From: Eutreptiella sp. 'Long Island Sound 2002'
Lineage: Eukaryota > Euglenozoa > Euglenophyceae > Eutreptiales > Eutreptiaceae
DNA: 64,000 bases
Assembly: GCA_964036045.1 (NCBI GenBank)
Contig: OZ038394.1
Coordinates: forward strand, 2,211,379 to 2,275,378
Direction: 5' to 3'
Below are positions 11,603 through 23,445 of this stretch, piece after piece. The translations under genes and the position numbers were made by a program. Each line of letters begins with the position of its first letter. Position 1 is the first letter of the stretch. Below the pieces are notes generated by a model that was not told the DNA's origin, searched no databases, and saw only the letters and a list, made by a program, of their open reading frames with translations.

Positions 11603-12690
11603 TTCTGACCTCCAGTGGCTGCGTTAACATTATGGACACACCCTGATTCGTCGACCCACTCATCTTGGAGCGGATCTTCTGCTGGATTCAAGGCATTTTC
11701 AACGTAATCTCGGTCCGCATCGGACAACTGATCTGCACCTGAGACTTGATCCACACGATGGTTGCCCTTTCCACGTCCACGGCCACGGCCGCCGGATGAT
11801 GGACCTCCACCCTCGCCACGCCCTCTGCCCTTACCAGAGGAAGGGGTTCCCGAAGGATTTCCCTTACCTTTACCCTGGAATCCTAGAGCATTTCCCTTGT
11901 TTGCACCGGATTGAGGGGTTTGGCCTGGATTTCGATTTCCGCCTCCGGCGTTGCTATTGGGATTTTTCTGGCCGTTCGGCTGCCCACCGGAGCCGGATGG
12001 AGTCCGATTTCCTGTGCCTTGGGACCCGCCAGGGCCTCCAGGATTTTTGTTTCCACCGGAGGGGGTCGGATTCCCTTTTCCAGCCTTCCCACCGTGCACC
12101 TGTCTGTCATTCCTGTCTGAATTCTGCGAATTACTGATATTTTCACCAATCACCTTGTGATCGTAAGGAGACCATCGGTGATTATCAGTAGAATGCGTCT
12201 TAGCTCGGTTCGTAGAACCTAAAAGAAGGCAGATGCTACAGTGCTGCTGAACATTCCGCGTGTCATTCACCTTTTTGTTGCCCTTTTGGGCCCCATTTTG
12301 GGTGTTTTGCTGGGTATTCTTGTTTCCCCCAAGAGCCTCATGGAAATTCTGGTTGGCGGCGTCGGCGAGCCGCTCAACCTCCTCCCAGAGTTCTTTCGGG
12401 GTGTACGAAAACACCCAGTTTTTGGCCTTCAGGCGTTGGCCATGGAAGCTGACTCCCCTGTTGAGGACTTGGACAAACAAGTCCCGATCCTCGTTTTCAT
12501 GAAACTTGATTTTCCACGTCTCCTCAGTGAATTTCACCTTGGAGAAGGACGTGGGGGAGCACTTTTGAAGTGCCTCCCTGACGGAAAACTTGTTGGCAGA
12601 GGCATCGAAGCCTTCCACCTCCGCCCACCAGGTCTTGACCTTTTCTTCGGACTGTTTGTTCCGAAGGGTGGCGGCAGTTTCTGAGGGGAT
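11596..12690 (-). pseudogene. gag of element D, C-terminal part
   Basis: Continues the gag frame interrupted by element C at the GGGAT target site (12686-12690). It encodes the capsid C-terminal part, then a CSIC...H...H motif (C-x2-C-x11-H-x4-H) in place of a usual CCHC knuckle. A Gly/Asn/Gln/Ser-rich, RGRG-containing tail follows and ends NAATGGQNA before UAG. The tail is likely to bind RNA. It is in phase with the upstream half at 23451 once C is removed. Confidence 0.85.
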
Positions 12691-13222
12691 TGAAAGTGCT
12701 GCCCTAGGTCGTTGAGGGTGCCGGAGGGCTCGGGGCCGGCAAGACCAGTGGGGCAGGCACGCGAGGAGTCTCCCTGGATGTTGTTATTGGGGGTAGAACC
12801 GGAGACACGGACACCAACGGAGGCGAGAGCAGCGACAACAGAAGCAAGGTCCATGCTGATTGTGGTCCGGCAGAAAATCCCAGTCTATGAAGAAAATTGA
12901 GGGGATATATTCTAAATACATCTGAGTGTCCAAAACTGTCTGAAAAGATTTAAATAATCCATTTATGTAAAAATGTTTGGCCGATCTGGCCCGCGAGCGC
13001 GCGTCAGCGGCAAATGGCGATTCCAGCTAAAATAGCGGAACGCGGCGGATTTACGGGAAATGGACCGCGGAATCAAATCCGGCATATCAGAAATATATAG
13101 GAAATATCCTGTGACTGAGCTGCGAGGCGGCAATTCCGCCGAAGCAAAGAAAATGACCAAAATGTAGCCAATCTGGGCAGAATGTCTGAAAATCTGAGCA
13201 GATGGGGCTAGCCGCACTTACA
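12691..13222 (-). repeat. 3' LTR of element C
   Basis: 532 bp, a near-identical partner of 22914-23445. Its gag-start segment (12854 downward on the minus strand) runs into the gag of D at 12690 in the wrong frame, giving an accidental chimeric reading frame that should not be taken as a gene. Confidence 0.92.
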
Positions 13223-13237
13223 CTCCCCCTCCAAAAA
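13223..13237 (-). other. polypurine tract of element C
   Basis: TTTTTGGAGGGGGAG on the element strand directly before the TGTAAG of the 3' LTR, identical to the tract of D. Confidence 0.8.
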
Positions 13238-14858
13238 CACACTGGGGTGTGTCGCTACGTCAACGAAGAACGTAGTGCGGGTAAGTCCCAGAAAAACATA
13301 GAAATGTAGCCTCTATGGGGCGAAATCTGCTTGATCTGACCTGATTTGGGCTGAATTGGCACTGAATCAGGCTGGATGAACCTGAAATGAGACAGAATGA
13401 GAAGTGACGAACAGTCCTCCGTGCAGTAAAACATTAGGTCAAGGGCTAAAAAGCATGTAAACGTATCGAGAATCGATACCAAACCATGCATTGGTTGAGA
13501 ATGAGGTAGATTATTGATGGATTGAGTGGGGGGATCAAGAATTGGAGTGACATCTCAGCGCTCTGACACAGTTTCGCTGTCGCGGGCACGCTACGGTGTC
13601 CTCGCCGAACTCTACATCGTGTTATCCCGCTTTTGTCGTTCTGAAAAGTACAGCATGTGGCTCAGAATTGGCGCATCTGGTGGATGATCACAAGATTCAG
13701 CATTCATTTGGAGCAAAGATGAAGGAGATTAAACAGTCACAGAGCGGTAAAACAAATACAAATGTAGTCTACAGACCCTAAGTGCACCACTGAAGGTAGA
13801 GATGTTTTTCTGTGCACTTAGATCTAAACAGATCTTCGAGGAATGAGAGGAGATGACAAGGCAATCAACCTAAATTGTCCTAACATGAGTAAATTCCCAG
13901 AGATAAAGTTGAAATGAAGCGGAATGTGTACAACTGAAACTACCAACACCTTCGTTTAGACTAAAGTTAATATATATTGTCGTTTATTCAGCTCAATTGT
14001 GCTTTCCGGCACGTTGGTTCGCGAGCATCAAACAGATTCTATCAAAATGTGGATCATGTGATGATGCATCATGATGGCACATGCTGGCCCTGGATCCTTG
14101 GCATGTAACGCGCCGAAGGTTCGCTGAAGGCGCTTTACTGACAGTATATAACTGAGAGACACCGTATGTACAGTGGCGGCGGTATCAATCGACTTGGACA
14201 AGGCCAATCCTTCGAATGAGTCCCACAAGACACTTAGATTCACCATTTTCGACAGTTTCAGGTCGGATTGAGCTCACATTGGCGTGTGCCAAAAATACAA
14301 CGAAGCTTACGGACTTCAGAGGTTGCTGTTAGAAGTTCCTAGAGCTCCTATCTGAAGATTGTCTGAACAATTGACGTCTGGGTTTTGCACAACAGTGACA
14401 GAATGATGGACAAACCTGAGAAATTCAAGGTAAATTTGAGGATCCTGGATCTGAATCTGGACTTTGGCGTTAGCATCACAGCAAATGAAGGTACGATCTG
14501 AGTTCCTGGCGTCGCATCTGGTACAGCCAGTACTACAGGGGGTGCCTGTAGGGGTGAGTGTCACCCGCCGGTGTTTTGATTATGTACATTTGCTTCCATC
14601 TGCACGAGTAGCCAAATTCCAAAGATGCACAGACCAACAGAGACAAGATTACCCCGAATCTGCCTGAATTAAGCCTGAGTTTGGTTTTTTCTGAACACGG
14701 CAGCACACTCCGTCAGCGTATCTACGCCTTGTCTGCCGAACGGAGACCAAAGAAAAGTTGATTGACGTCAAATTATCAAACATTCGCAGTTCTCCACATC
14801 ATGACATAAACAGAAAGAATGAACAGTGGATTGAGCAGAATGTGGTAGGATGGCTTCC
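13238..14858 (-). other. 3' non-coding region of element C
   Basis: About 1.6 kb without a credible open frame, homologous along its length to 4710-6377 and 54583-56213. Small indels distinguish the copies. Confidence 0.7.
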
Positions 14859-17800
14859 TCAATTCGGCCAAGCACGAATACATGTGACCACCAACCTGTC
14901 TGGCCTGGCCCTCGTACGGCTTGGGCGCTGCAAATCAGCGGCCGAACTCGAAGCTTGGTCCTCATTTGGCTCCTGGGCTGGCCTGACCGCAGGAGGGGGG
15001 ATCGACGGATCAGCCCTGGAATGTGGCTGCTGAGGGCCGTAAAAGGCTGGATCTCGATTCACCACAGGTCGTTTTCCGTCGCTCTCCACTTGTCTGTCTG
15101 GTTTCGACAAACAATCTGTCAGGAGTACACCAATTTCGGGGTGCTTCTTCAGGAAGTCGATGAACCCCTTGGTGTATCCATGGACAAAAGATTGGGCTGG
15201 TTCCCAGTTGTTGTGACTGGAATCAAAGCCCCTCCACTCACACAGAAATTCCCATTCGCCCTTGGCGTCACGTCTTGCTTCAACAATCCTCTTGAGTTCG
15301 TACTTTCCCCCTTCGATGACCCGATCGGACAAGTGTTTTGCAGTCCAAAAAAGGGGTTTAACCCGATCCTTGGGGGAGGGGATCTCTCTTGAGGCGATCG
15401 CCCGAAACGTCAATTTCCCTGCTGACATCCACACGAATCCTCCACCTGTTCTCACCAAGACGTGCTGTAACAGCGAATGGCCCCTCCCACAAGGGAAGAA
15501 GCTTGTCATCTCCGTCCAGGGTGGTTTCGGATTTTCGAAGCCAAACTCGATCATCGACTTCAAAATTGTGGGGGTTTTTTCGGCCTTGATTTTGAACCCA
15601 AAGCCAGTCAGCTTGATGCTTCTCGATTAATTTCGAGACAGTTTTATCTGCTCGTTGGACTTCGTCCAAAAACAGCGAAGCATCTTTACAGGGGCGAGGA
15701 TTATTCAACGGCATGTTCCACCAACACTTCTTTCGTCCAAAGACAATTTCATTTGGAGAAAGGCCATGATACAAAGGCGTGTTGTGATAACGGCGAAGCA
15801 ATGCGAAGAGAACTTCCATCCAATGGAAATCCTTTTCACTCGCGAGCTCCTTACGAAGCATATTAATAATTGAGCGGCCGGCTCTTTCGCCAGGCAGCGC
15901 TCGATGCGAGTGGATTTCACATCAGAGGTGGTGGATTCCAAGGCGAGCACATAATTCTCTCCACCATTCGGAGGTGTACTCTTTGCCTGAATCCGTCACC
16001 ACCTCGGATGGGACGTCCCAACCTCCCATCCAGGTCTGCGCGCACCATTTGGCGGCAGCCTTGCCAGTCATCGACTCAATGTTGCAAGGCAACACTTGAA
16101 TGTAGCCGGAATGACGGCACTGAATAAGGAGCACACCATTGACTTTTTTATTCGTCCAATGGCACTCTTCGTCATCGAGCTCACCGAGATAGAAGAAATC
16201 ACTGGTGACTCTGTTGAAGAGGCGCTCCGGAATAGGATGAGGCCTCAGATGGCCGTGCTTCTTCGCGCTGGGAGGCGTCGAGACAGCACATCGGGCGCAT
16301 CCGGCGGCTACTTTCATGCAGTGAGTATATAGCCGTGAGCCAAACAACCTATGTTTAATCATCGACCACAGTCGACGGCCATGTGCGTGGGGGGACTCCC
16401 ATTTGTGCCACCAGTTTAACACTCGGGGGGCTAGGGCGTCTGGCACACACAATTTACCCTCCATCCACAGCTTCCCCCCATCCAACGAGTACTCAGCAAA
16501 AATCCCATCCTTGTGAGCATCTTTGGATTTGAGATTCTCAAAGACCTCTTTAAACATGGGATCCTGCAGATAATCGGACGTCCAGTCACCGATGATCAGG
16601 GAATCTTTAGGCAGGGGTGGAGTTTTGGCCGGATCTCGACGCTTAATGCCTTGGATCAACCGAAATCGACTTACTTGTCGGGTATAGTCAAACCGTTTCA
16701 CACTCCCTGAGGAGGGATCGGTGACTTTCTCCACGACTTTCAGTGTTTTGGTGCAGATCTCATGGGCATGCGCCGGATCTGAGATGGCCGTGATGTCGTG
16801 ACACGGCAATGCGTGCTGTTTAACAGCGCACTGCATGCATGCACGTGGAATGAGTTTCTTTTCTTCCTGATCCCATTCGATGATGACATGGCGGTCCTGC
16901 TCCGTACCATGGATGTTGGTACTTTGCAGCCCCTCTGAGGCGGGGTAAGCCCATCGGCTCAGAGCATCCGCTACCGTGTTGTGTTTTCCAGGCAAATTAC
17001 GACACATGGAGGTCAAACAGACTGAGAAATTCGTGCCATCTGGCCCGTCGACCAGCTGGGCTCGCGACAGTATCAATGTGTTCAGTGGCCCAATACTCCA
17101 GAGATCGATGATCCGTCAGGACCTCGACTCGATTGGTGCCAACCCACGATTGGTACTTTTTTAAAGCACAGATGATGGCGTAGGTTTCTTGCTCACGCGG
17201 CGACCATTGCATTTGGCGTGGGGCTAGCTTCCGAGACCAAAATGCAAGAGGGTAATGATCGCCGGTGGCTTCATCAACCTGTTCAAGGACAGCTCCGATC
17301 GCGTACCTAGATGCGTCGGTTCTAATGTAGAAGGGTCGGTCAAATTGGGGCACATGCAACGTGGCGACTTCACAGAGGGCCGCCTTCAAGTGATGGAAGG
17401 CCTCCTCGCACTCGTCAGTCCACTTGACACGAACCTTTGAACCTGCCTTGCCCGCATCTCTCCCTACCTTCAATAGTTCAGTGAGGGGGGCAGCAAATTT
17501 GGCATAATTCGGTACAAAAGTGTGGTAAAAATTGCAACAACCCAGGAATCCTCTCAACTCCGTGATCGTCTCAGGGCGCTTCCACTTCTGAATAGCGACG
17601 AGCTTCCCTGGACTGGGTCGTCGGGTGCCATTCTCTAGGAGAGAACCACAAAATTCGACTGATTTTAGAAATAATTTTCCCTTCTTTGGCCCACAAATCA
17701 GCTGATTGGCGTCAAGAATGTCCAAAACTTGGTTCAGCTGCTTCTCATGTAGGGCCACCAGCTCGGCTTCGGTCAGTCCCTCCCCTTCCGTCGCGATGAT

Positions 17801-20041
17801 TATGTCATCTATGTACACACTCACGAAGGCACGAAGCTCAGGATGGGTTGTGAACAGCACATCCTCCATCATTCTTTGAAAAAATGAGGGGGCGTTCTTC
17901 AGCCCCATGGGCATGACGGTCCATTGGACTGGGCCACATGGCGTGCACATACAGGTAAGAGGTCGGCTGTCCTTCCTCAACGGCATTTGGTGAAAGCCGT
18001 GACGGAGATCCAGCACAGAGAACAAACGACCTCTTGCCCTCTTAGCGATTTCCTCCTCAATGAGGGGCAGGGGGTGCGAATCCGCCTTGGTTTCGGCGTT
18101 GAGATTGCGAAAATCAACAACCATTCGCCAACCATCAATGGTGTTCTGGTCTGCAGGCGGTGGCTTCGGGACTGTGAAGGGTGAACAGCACCATTCGCTG
18201 GTCATACAACCCTCAAGCCAACCAAATTCCCTGAGATTTCTCTCGATGATTTTTCTGAGGATCTCATGTTTATGTCCATGATTTTCATAAGGGCGCTGTT
18301 TTTTTGCCTTGTACCCTTCGTGAAGCTCGATGAAGGCTTCACCGAACTGTCCACGGACAGGAGGGTCTTTGATCAACTTCCCTGAAAGGGTTGTGTCCTT
18401 CCGTTCCTCAAAAATCTTTTCTCTTGACTTGGAACACAATTCAGTGTCCACCTGATCGCCAGGAATTACTGTCGAAAAAACTTTGGCGACTTCTTCGGCT
18501 TTGGCAGGAAGAATCTTCTTACGGATGTCCCTAAACAGGTCCGTATCAACTGCCTCTTGAAGATAGGTGGGTCGTGTGTCGAAATCCCAGAGATTCTCTT
18601 CGTGATCCAGCTCCTGGAAAGGATCCATGAAAGCTTCCACAGGGGGTTTTTCATAAAAAACTCTGAATTTGCGGCGCGATTGGAGATTTTTCCTCGCCCG
18701 TGCACTGAAGATTCTTTTCGATGTCGACCGTATTGGGGAATAGGGAGACGAGGCGGATCCATTGGACGTTGAATCACCTTGGGTATCTGAGGGACAAAAA
18801 TCAGAAAAAATAGATTCATCATCAGTACCACGCTCAACCTCAGATTCAGACCCAACACAGGAATCTGTACTAGAATCAGCAGAATTAGAGTCAGAAAGCT
18901 TTCCATCCACCAGGAATGCAAGCGAACTCCAGGACCGCTGTGGCAGGGGACCTGTGTCGTCCCTGGCATACAGCTTAATCTTCCTGGGAAGTTCGATGTA
19001 ATCTACACAAATGTCCTGTAATTCCTGAAACCAAGGCTTGTCGTCCCACAAGGGCACAACTAAAATTGCCTGGGTTTTATCTTGCTTGATTTTGTGGATG
19101 ACCTGCTGGATTAAGTGAAACGGAGGATTAATCCACAACTTCTTGTCCCATCTATGGGTCCAAGCGTCGCTAAAGTGCTTGTCAAAGCGCTTGTTCTCGC
19201 GGTTAGCAAAGGCATCATATTGTGGCCAAAAGGAATGATGTTCATGAAAGTATTCACAAATTGCATCGCGCCATTTGTCGACAACTCTGTAGGATGAAGA
19301 GTGCCAGCGCGAAGGACGTCGTGGCTGGGAGTCCCTACGAACACATTCTAACTCTTGGGAGTAATCGGCACTCCCATTCACCTCTGCAATGGTGACATCT
19401 TCACCAAATTTTGGTGTAACCTTTTGCTTCAAAAATTCTTCTGCACTTTTAAACCCTGCGTGCAAAAAACGAAATTCAGGACGCTCCAAGGGACCTGACT
19501 CCAGCAAAAAACAACGACGATGACCTACGGGCGCTACCCTGTTCTTGCGAAGCCAAGGATGGCCCAAATAAAGGTCATACTTTTTGTCGGCACGATAGAA
19601 GTAGTCATCCTTAAGGACAACTTCTTCCACATTTTGCTCTTCCCAAAGGTCTTGAGCGACCAAATGAGTTGATATATAACAACCGCATTGCCCACCTGCG
19701 AGAGAATGTCCAGAAACTCCCTCGAGGGTAACAGGATGAGGCGAATCAAACATGCAGTCGTCGGGTAAGAATGAATTGGATTGGAGATTTACCTCTGATC
19801 CATTGTCACACAAACAAGTGGCGAGGTGGAAATTTCCCTTGCAATCAGAGACCCACAGCTTTGTGACAAACTGACGGGCCCTGTGCTTGGACTGTACACC
19901 AACCTCGTCCACTACAACAGAAGGATCCGCTGCCGGATCCAGGGGAGAGGAGACAAGCGACCCTACATCAAGTAATGGTCGATCAGGAATTTGGGGATCA
20001 TGCCTGAAATCGCCTGGGGAGGGGCGATTTTCGTGGCTCCC
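14859..20041 (-). pseudogene. pol of element C, decayed
   Basis: Same domain order as in D: DNGS protease motif, Dam-like domain with NPPF, YIDD reverse transcriptase, RNase H, integrase, chromodomain (KYELKRIV...WRGF...NNWEP). Three lesions are visible by comparison with F. An extra base near 17000 breaks the RNase H/integrase linker. A CGA-to-TGA stop lies at about 15922-15925, in the integrase core before the catalytic glutamate. A two-base CT deletion near 15386 lies before the chromodomain. The last part reads on to 14859. The frame upstream is open to the gag UAG at 20042-20044. Confidence 0.88.
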
Positions 20042-20048
20042 CTAGGCG
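20011..20048 (-). promoter_or_regulatory. gag-pol UAG inside a stem-loop (element C)
   Basis: Identical in sequence to the hairpin of D, with the UAG at 20042-20044 (complement) in the 5' arm. The region between stop and pol is open in the same frame, although this copy differs from D at several bases there. Confidence 0.65.
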
Positions 20049-23000
20049 TTCTGACCTCCAGCGGCTGCGTTAACATTGTGAACACAGCCTGATTCGTCGA
20101 TCCACTCATCTTGGAACGGATCATCCGCTGGATTCAGAGCATTTTCGACATAATCTCGATCCGCATCGGACACCTGATCTGCACCTGAGACCTGATCCAC
20201 ACGATGGTTGCCCTTTCCACGTGCACGGCCACGGCCGCCGGATGATGGACCACCACCGTCGCCACGCCCTCTGCCCTTACCAGAGAAAGGGGTTCCTGAA
20301 GGATTTCCCTTACCCTTACCCTGTGATCCTGGAGCATTTCCTTTGTTTGTACCGTATTGAGGGGTTTGGCCTGGATTTCGATATCCGCCTCCGGCGTTGC
20401 CATTAGGACTTGTCTGGCCGTTAGGCTGCCCACCGGAACCGGATGGAGTCCCATTTCATTTGCCTTGGGACCCGCCAGGGCCTCCAGTATTTTTGTTTCC
20501 ACCGGAGGGGGTCGGATTACCCTTTCCCCCCTTTGCACCATGCACCTGTCTGTCATTCCTGTCTGAATTCTGCGAATTACTGACATTTTCACCAATCACC
20601 TTGTGATCGTAAGCAGACCATCGGTGATTAGCAGTAGAATGCGTCTTAGCTCGGTTCGTAGAACCTAAAAGAAGGCAGATGCTACAATGATCCTGAACAT
20701 TCCGGGTGTCATTCACCTTTTTGTTGCCCTTTTGGGCCCCATTTTGGGTGTTTTGCTGGGTATTCTTGTTTCCCCCAAGACCCTCATGGAAACTTTGATT
20801 GGCGGCATCAGCGAGCCGCTCAACCTCTTCCCACAGTTCCTGTGGGGTGAACGAAAACACCCAGTTCCTGGCCTTCAGGCGATGGCCGTGGAAACTTACT
20901 CCCCTGTTGAGGACTTGGACAAACAAGTCCCGATCCTCGTGTTCATTAAACTTGATTTTCCACGTGTTTTCAGTGAATTTCACCTTGGTAAACGACGTGG
21001 GGGAGCACTTTTGAAGTGCCTCCCTGACCGTAAACCTGTTGGCCGAGGCGTCAAAGCCATCGACTTCCGCCCACCAGGTCTTGACCTTTTCTTCGGACTG
21101 TTTATTCCGAAGGGTGGCGGCGGTTTCTGAGGGGATCTTGTCAAAAATTAGATTTTTCAGCTCGGCACTAGAAAATTTTTCGCCTGAATGTTCAGATTCT
21201 TCTACGAGATTCCAGAAGCACTGTCTCTTGTCTTGCACTTCGTGCAAGATTAATCGCGAGAACGAAGGAAAATTCTTCAACATCTGGTGGTAATGGTCCT
21301 CTGGCAGCCGGGATCCACGTACCTCCAACTGTTCCCACACCTCATCAAAGGTAAGGGGGGAACTTGTATCCTCACGATCACTCCAGGTCCTGAGCCAAGT
21401 GTTGGCCGGCGCTCCCTCAAGGCAGTCCAAAAGGGCCATCAGGAACTGATCATCCTGGAGCTTTTGAGTCTTAACCCACAATTTAAATTCCCGTTGGAAC
21501 TGAGGCCAACGTCTGGGGTTCCCATTATACTTCGGTTGCTTGGCAACCTGACGAAGTCGCAATGAAGTGGGATTTAGAAGTGAATCCAGCCCAACACCGG
21601 CCGTAATGGCAGACACCTTGGCGGCATCATTAACCACACCAGCTCCGGCGAGGGTCTGGGCGAGCAACATCTGGGCTATTGCATTGGAATCAACAGCAGG
21701 AAGGGTAGTACGGGAGGCAGTTCGTTTGGCATTCTGCACCTCAGTCCTAGCCTTCGCCGATCTACTCTGAGATCGAGAGATTGTAATTCTTTCCTTTAGC
21801 TTAGTCCTGCTGATCCTTGCGTCGGTGGTCTTAGAGTCCACCGAAGGAGCAATCGAAAAAATTTCTGTCGCCTCCTCCGACGGTTCTGTTGTTTGTTCCA
21901 CCGATGATGCGCCCTCAGACCTCATGTGGGTCTTGAAAAGATCTTTAATTCCCAGCGTCTGAATGATGAGTTGCATTTGATCTTTGAGCAATTGGAGCTC
22001 AGTATCTCGCTGTAATCTGCAAGAGCAGTCGGCAGGACAGTACATACCGTGTCCTGAAGGGCCTGAGCAGGCTGTCGGACCGCTAATCTCAGTGGTTCGC
22101 AGCCAGGAGTCCACTTGGGGAGCTCCTTCAGTCCTAATTTCCAGGCTTGCCTGCCTAGCTGCCTCTAAAATTCCTTCCTCAACCGCGGCGGCTAGATCGT
22201 CGCGGATGGAAACAGAGGGATGAGGGGCGGAGGGCCCGGCAACAGGTGCCTTGGTCTTCTCCTTCGGGAAGGGGCTTGCCTCCCAGATCTGCAAAAAAAT
22301 GGCAAAAGATTCATCTTCTTGAGAACACCACCACATTCTGGTATTAATTTCTTCTTGAAGAAGGAAAAAATATTCAAATAAAAAATCAGAGGCGATTCTT
22401 TCTTGACCTATCAGCTTAGACGTGGCTAATAGACAAAGGGCCTCAAGCGCCTCAAGGTTACGGGTCACTTCTGAAGACAAATGGTTGTCCCATTGTGCCC
22501 ATGAGGCTGGTCCATTATAGGTAGGTACCTCACCTGGACCACCCATCTCAATGTCGTCAATGTCGGCGTCGATGGTCTCAAAATGTGGACATTGGTAAGG
22601 AGTATTAGTACCTGCCAGGTCCGTAAGCTCCACCGGAGCGTTGCCATTAGCGTAGGCTGGGAGATTCCAGCTACTTGATGGCCAATTTCGACTGGGATCT
22701 TGATTGTAATCTGGGCCTCCACAGCTGCTGATTTGTGCCCTTCTTGGGCAATTTGGGCTTGCGCAAGGCATTCCTCTCAAGGCCTCGTTCGCACAGCACC
22801 ACGGCAGCGTAATCGTTACGTCTCCGGAGGTGGCGGAGTCTACGGGGCCGTACTGGGGAGCTAGCTGTGGTTGGGACACCAAAGGAACAACATTCAGGTA
22901 GCCTCTGCTACCATGAAAGTGCTGCCCTGGGTCGTTGTGGGTGCCGGAGGGCTCGGGGCCGGCAAGACCAGTGGGGCAGGCACGCGAGGAGTCTCCCTGG

Positions 23001-23077
23001 ATGTTGTTATTGGGGGTAGAACCGGAGACACGGACACCAACGGAGGCGAGAGCAGCGACAACAGAAGCAAGGTCCAT
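20042..23077 (-). pseudogene. gag of element C, one internal stop
   Basis: 1011 codons from an ATG at 23077, which lies inside the 5' LTR. The frame passes the LTR end at 22914 and the primer-binding site (encoding GQHFH then GSRGYLN) into the interior. It contains an acidic N-terminal half, a Ser/Arg/Lys-rich segment, a capsid-like region around PRRWPQFQREFKLW, the C-x2-C-x11-H-x4-H motif, and a Gly/Asn-rich tail. A GGA-to-TGA change near 20456 ends translation before the tail. Beyond it the frame is open to the UAG at 20042. Gag would form the particle and bind RNA. The capsid assignment is by position and composition, not by a clear motif. Confidence 0.85.
22902..22913 (-). other. primer-binding site of element C
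   Basis: On the element strand TGGTAGCAGAGG follows the CACTTTCA end of the 5' LTR. The 12 bases are complementary to the CCA and acceptor stem of an initiator-methionine tRNA of the CCTCTGCTACCA type. The site lies inside the gag reading frame. Confidence 0.7.
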
Positions 23078-23445
23078 GCTGATTGTGGTCCGGCAGAAAA
23101 TCCCAGTCTATGAAGAAAATTGAGGGGAATTATTCTAAATACATCTGAGTGTCCAAAACTGTCTGAAAAGATTTAAATAATCCATTTATGTAAAAATGTT
23201 TGGCCGATCTGGCCCGCGAGCGCGCGTCAGTGGCAAATGGCGATTCCAGCTAAAATAGCGGAACGCGGCGGATTTACGGGAAATGGACCGCGGAATCAAA
23301 TCCGGCATATCAGAAATATATAGGAAATATCCTGTGACTGAGCTGCGAGGCGGCAATTCCGCCGAAGCAAAGAAAATGACCAAAATGTAGCCAATCTGGG
23401 CAGAATGTCTGAAAATCTGAGCAGATGGGGCTAGCCGCACTTACA
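22914..23445 (-). repeat. 5' LTR of element C
   Basis: 532 bp, TGTAAG...CTTTCA on the element strand. A TATA-like CCTATATATTTC lies at 23313-23324 (complement), about 240 bases upstream of the gag ATG at 23077, giving a plausible promoter and leader inside the LTR. Confidence 0.9.

Larger units (their letters stand above)
12691..23445 (-). mobile_element. Ty3/gypsy element C nested in gag of element D
   Basis: 10,755 bp bounded by 532-bp LTRs (12691-13222 and 22914-23445), with a 5-bp duplication GGGAT at 12686-12690 and 23446-23450. Same family and layout as D but a distinct subfamily: its LTRs differ clearly from those of D while differing from each other at about five positions by eye. 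It is the youngest layer of the nest. Gag and pol carry two stops and two frameshifts, so it is not autonomous now. Confidence 0.92.

Noticed and set aside
12534-12854. Apparent short gag with an internal deletion
   Set aside because: It is the gag-start segment of the 3' LTR of C running into D gag at the insertion point. LTR pairing and GGGAT duplications explain it as nesting, not deletion.
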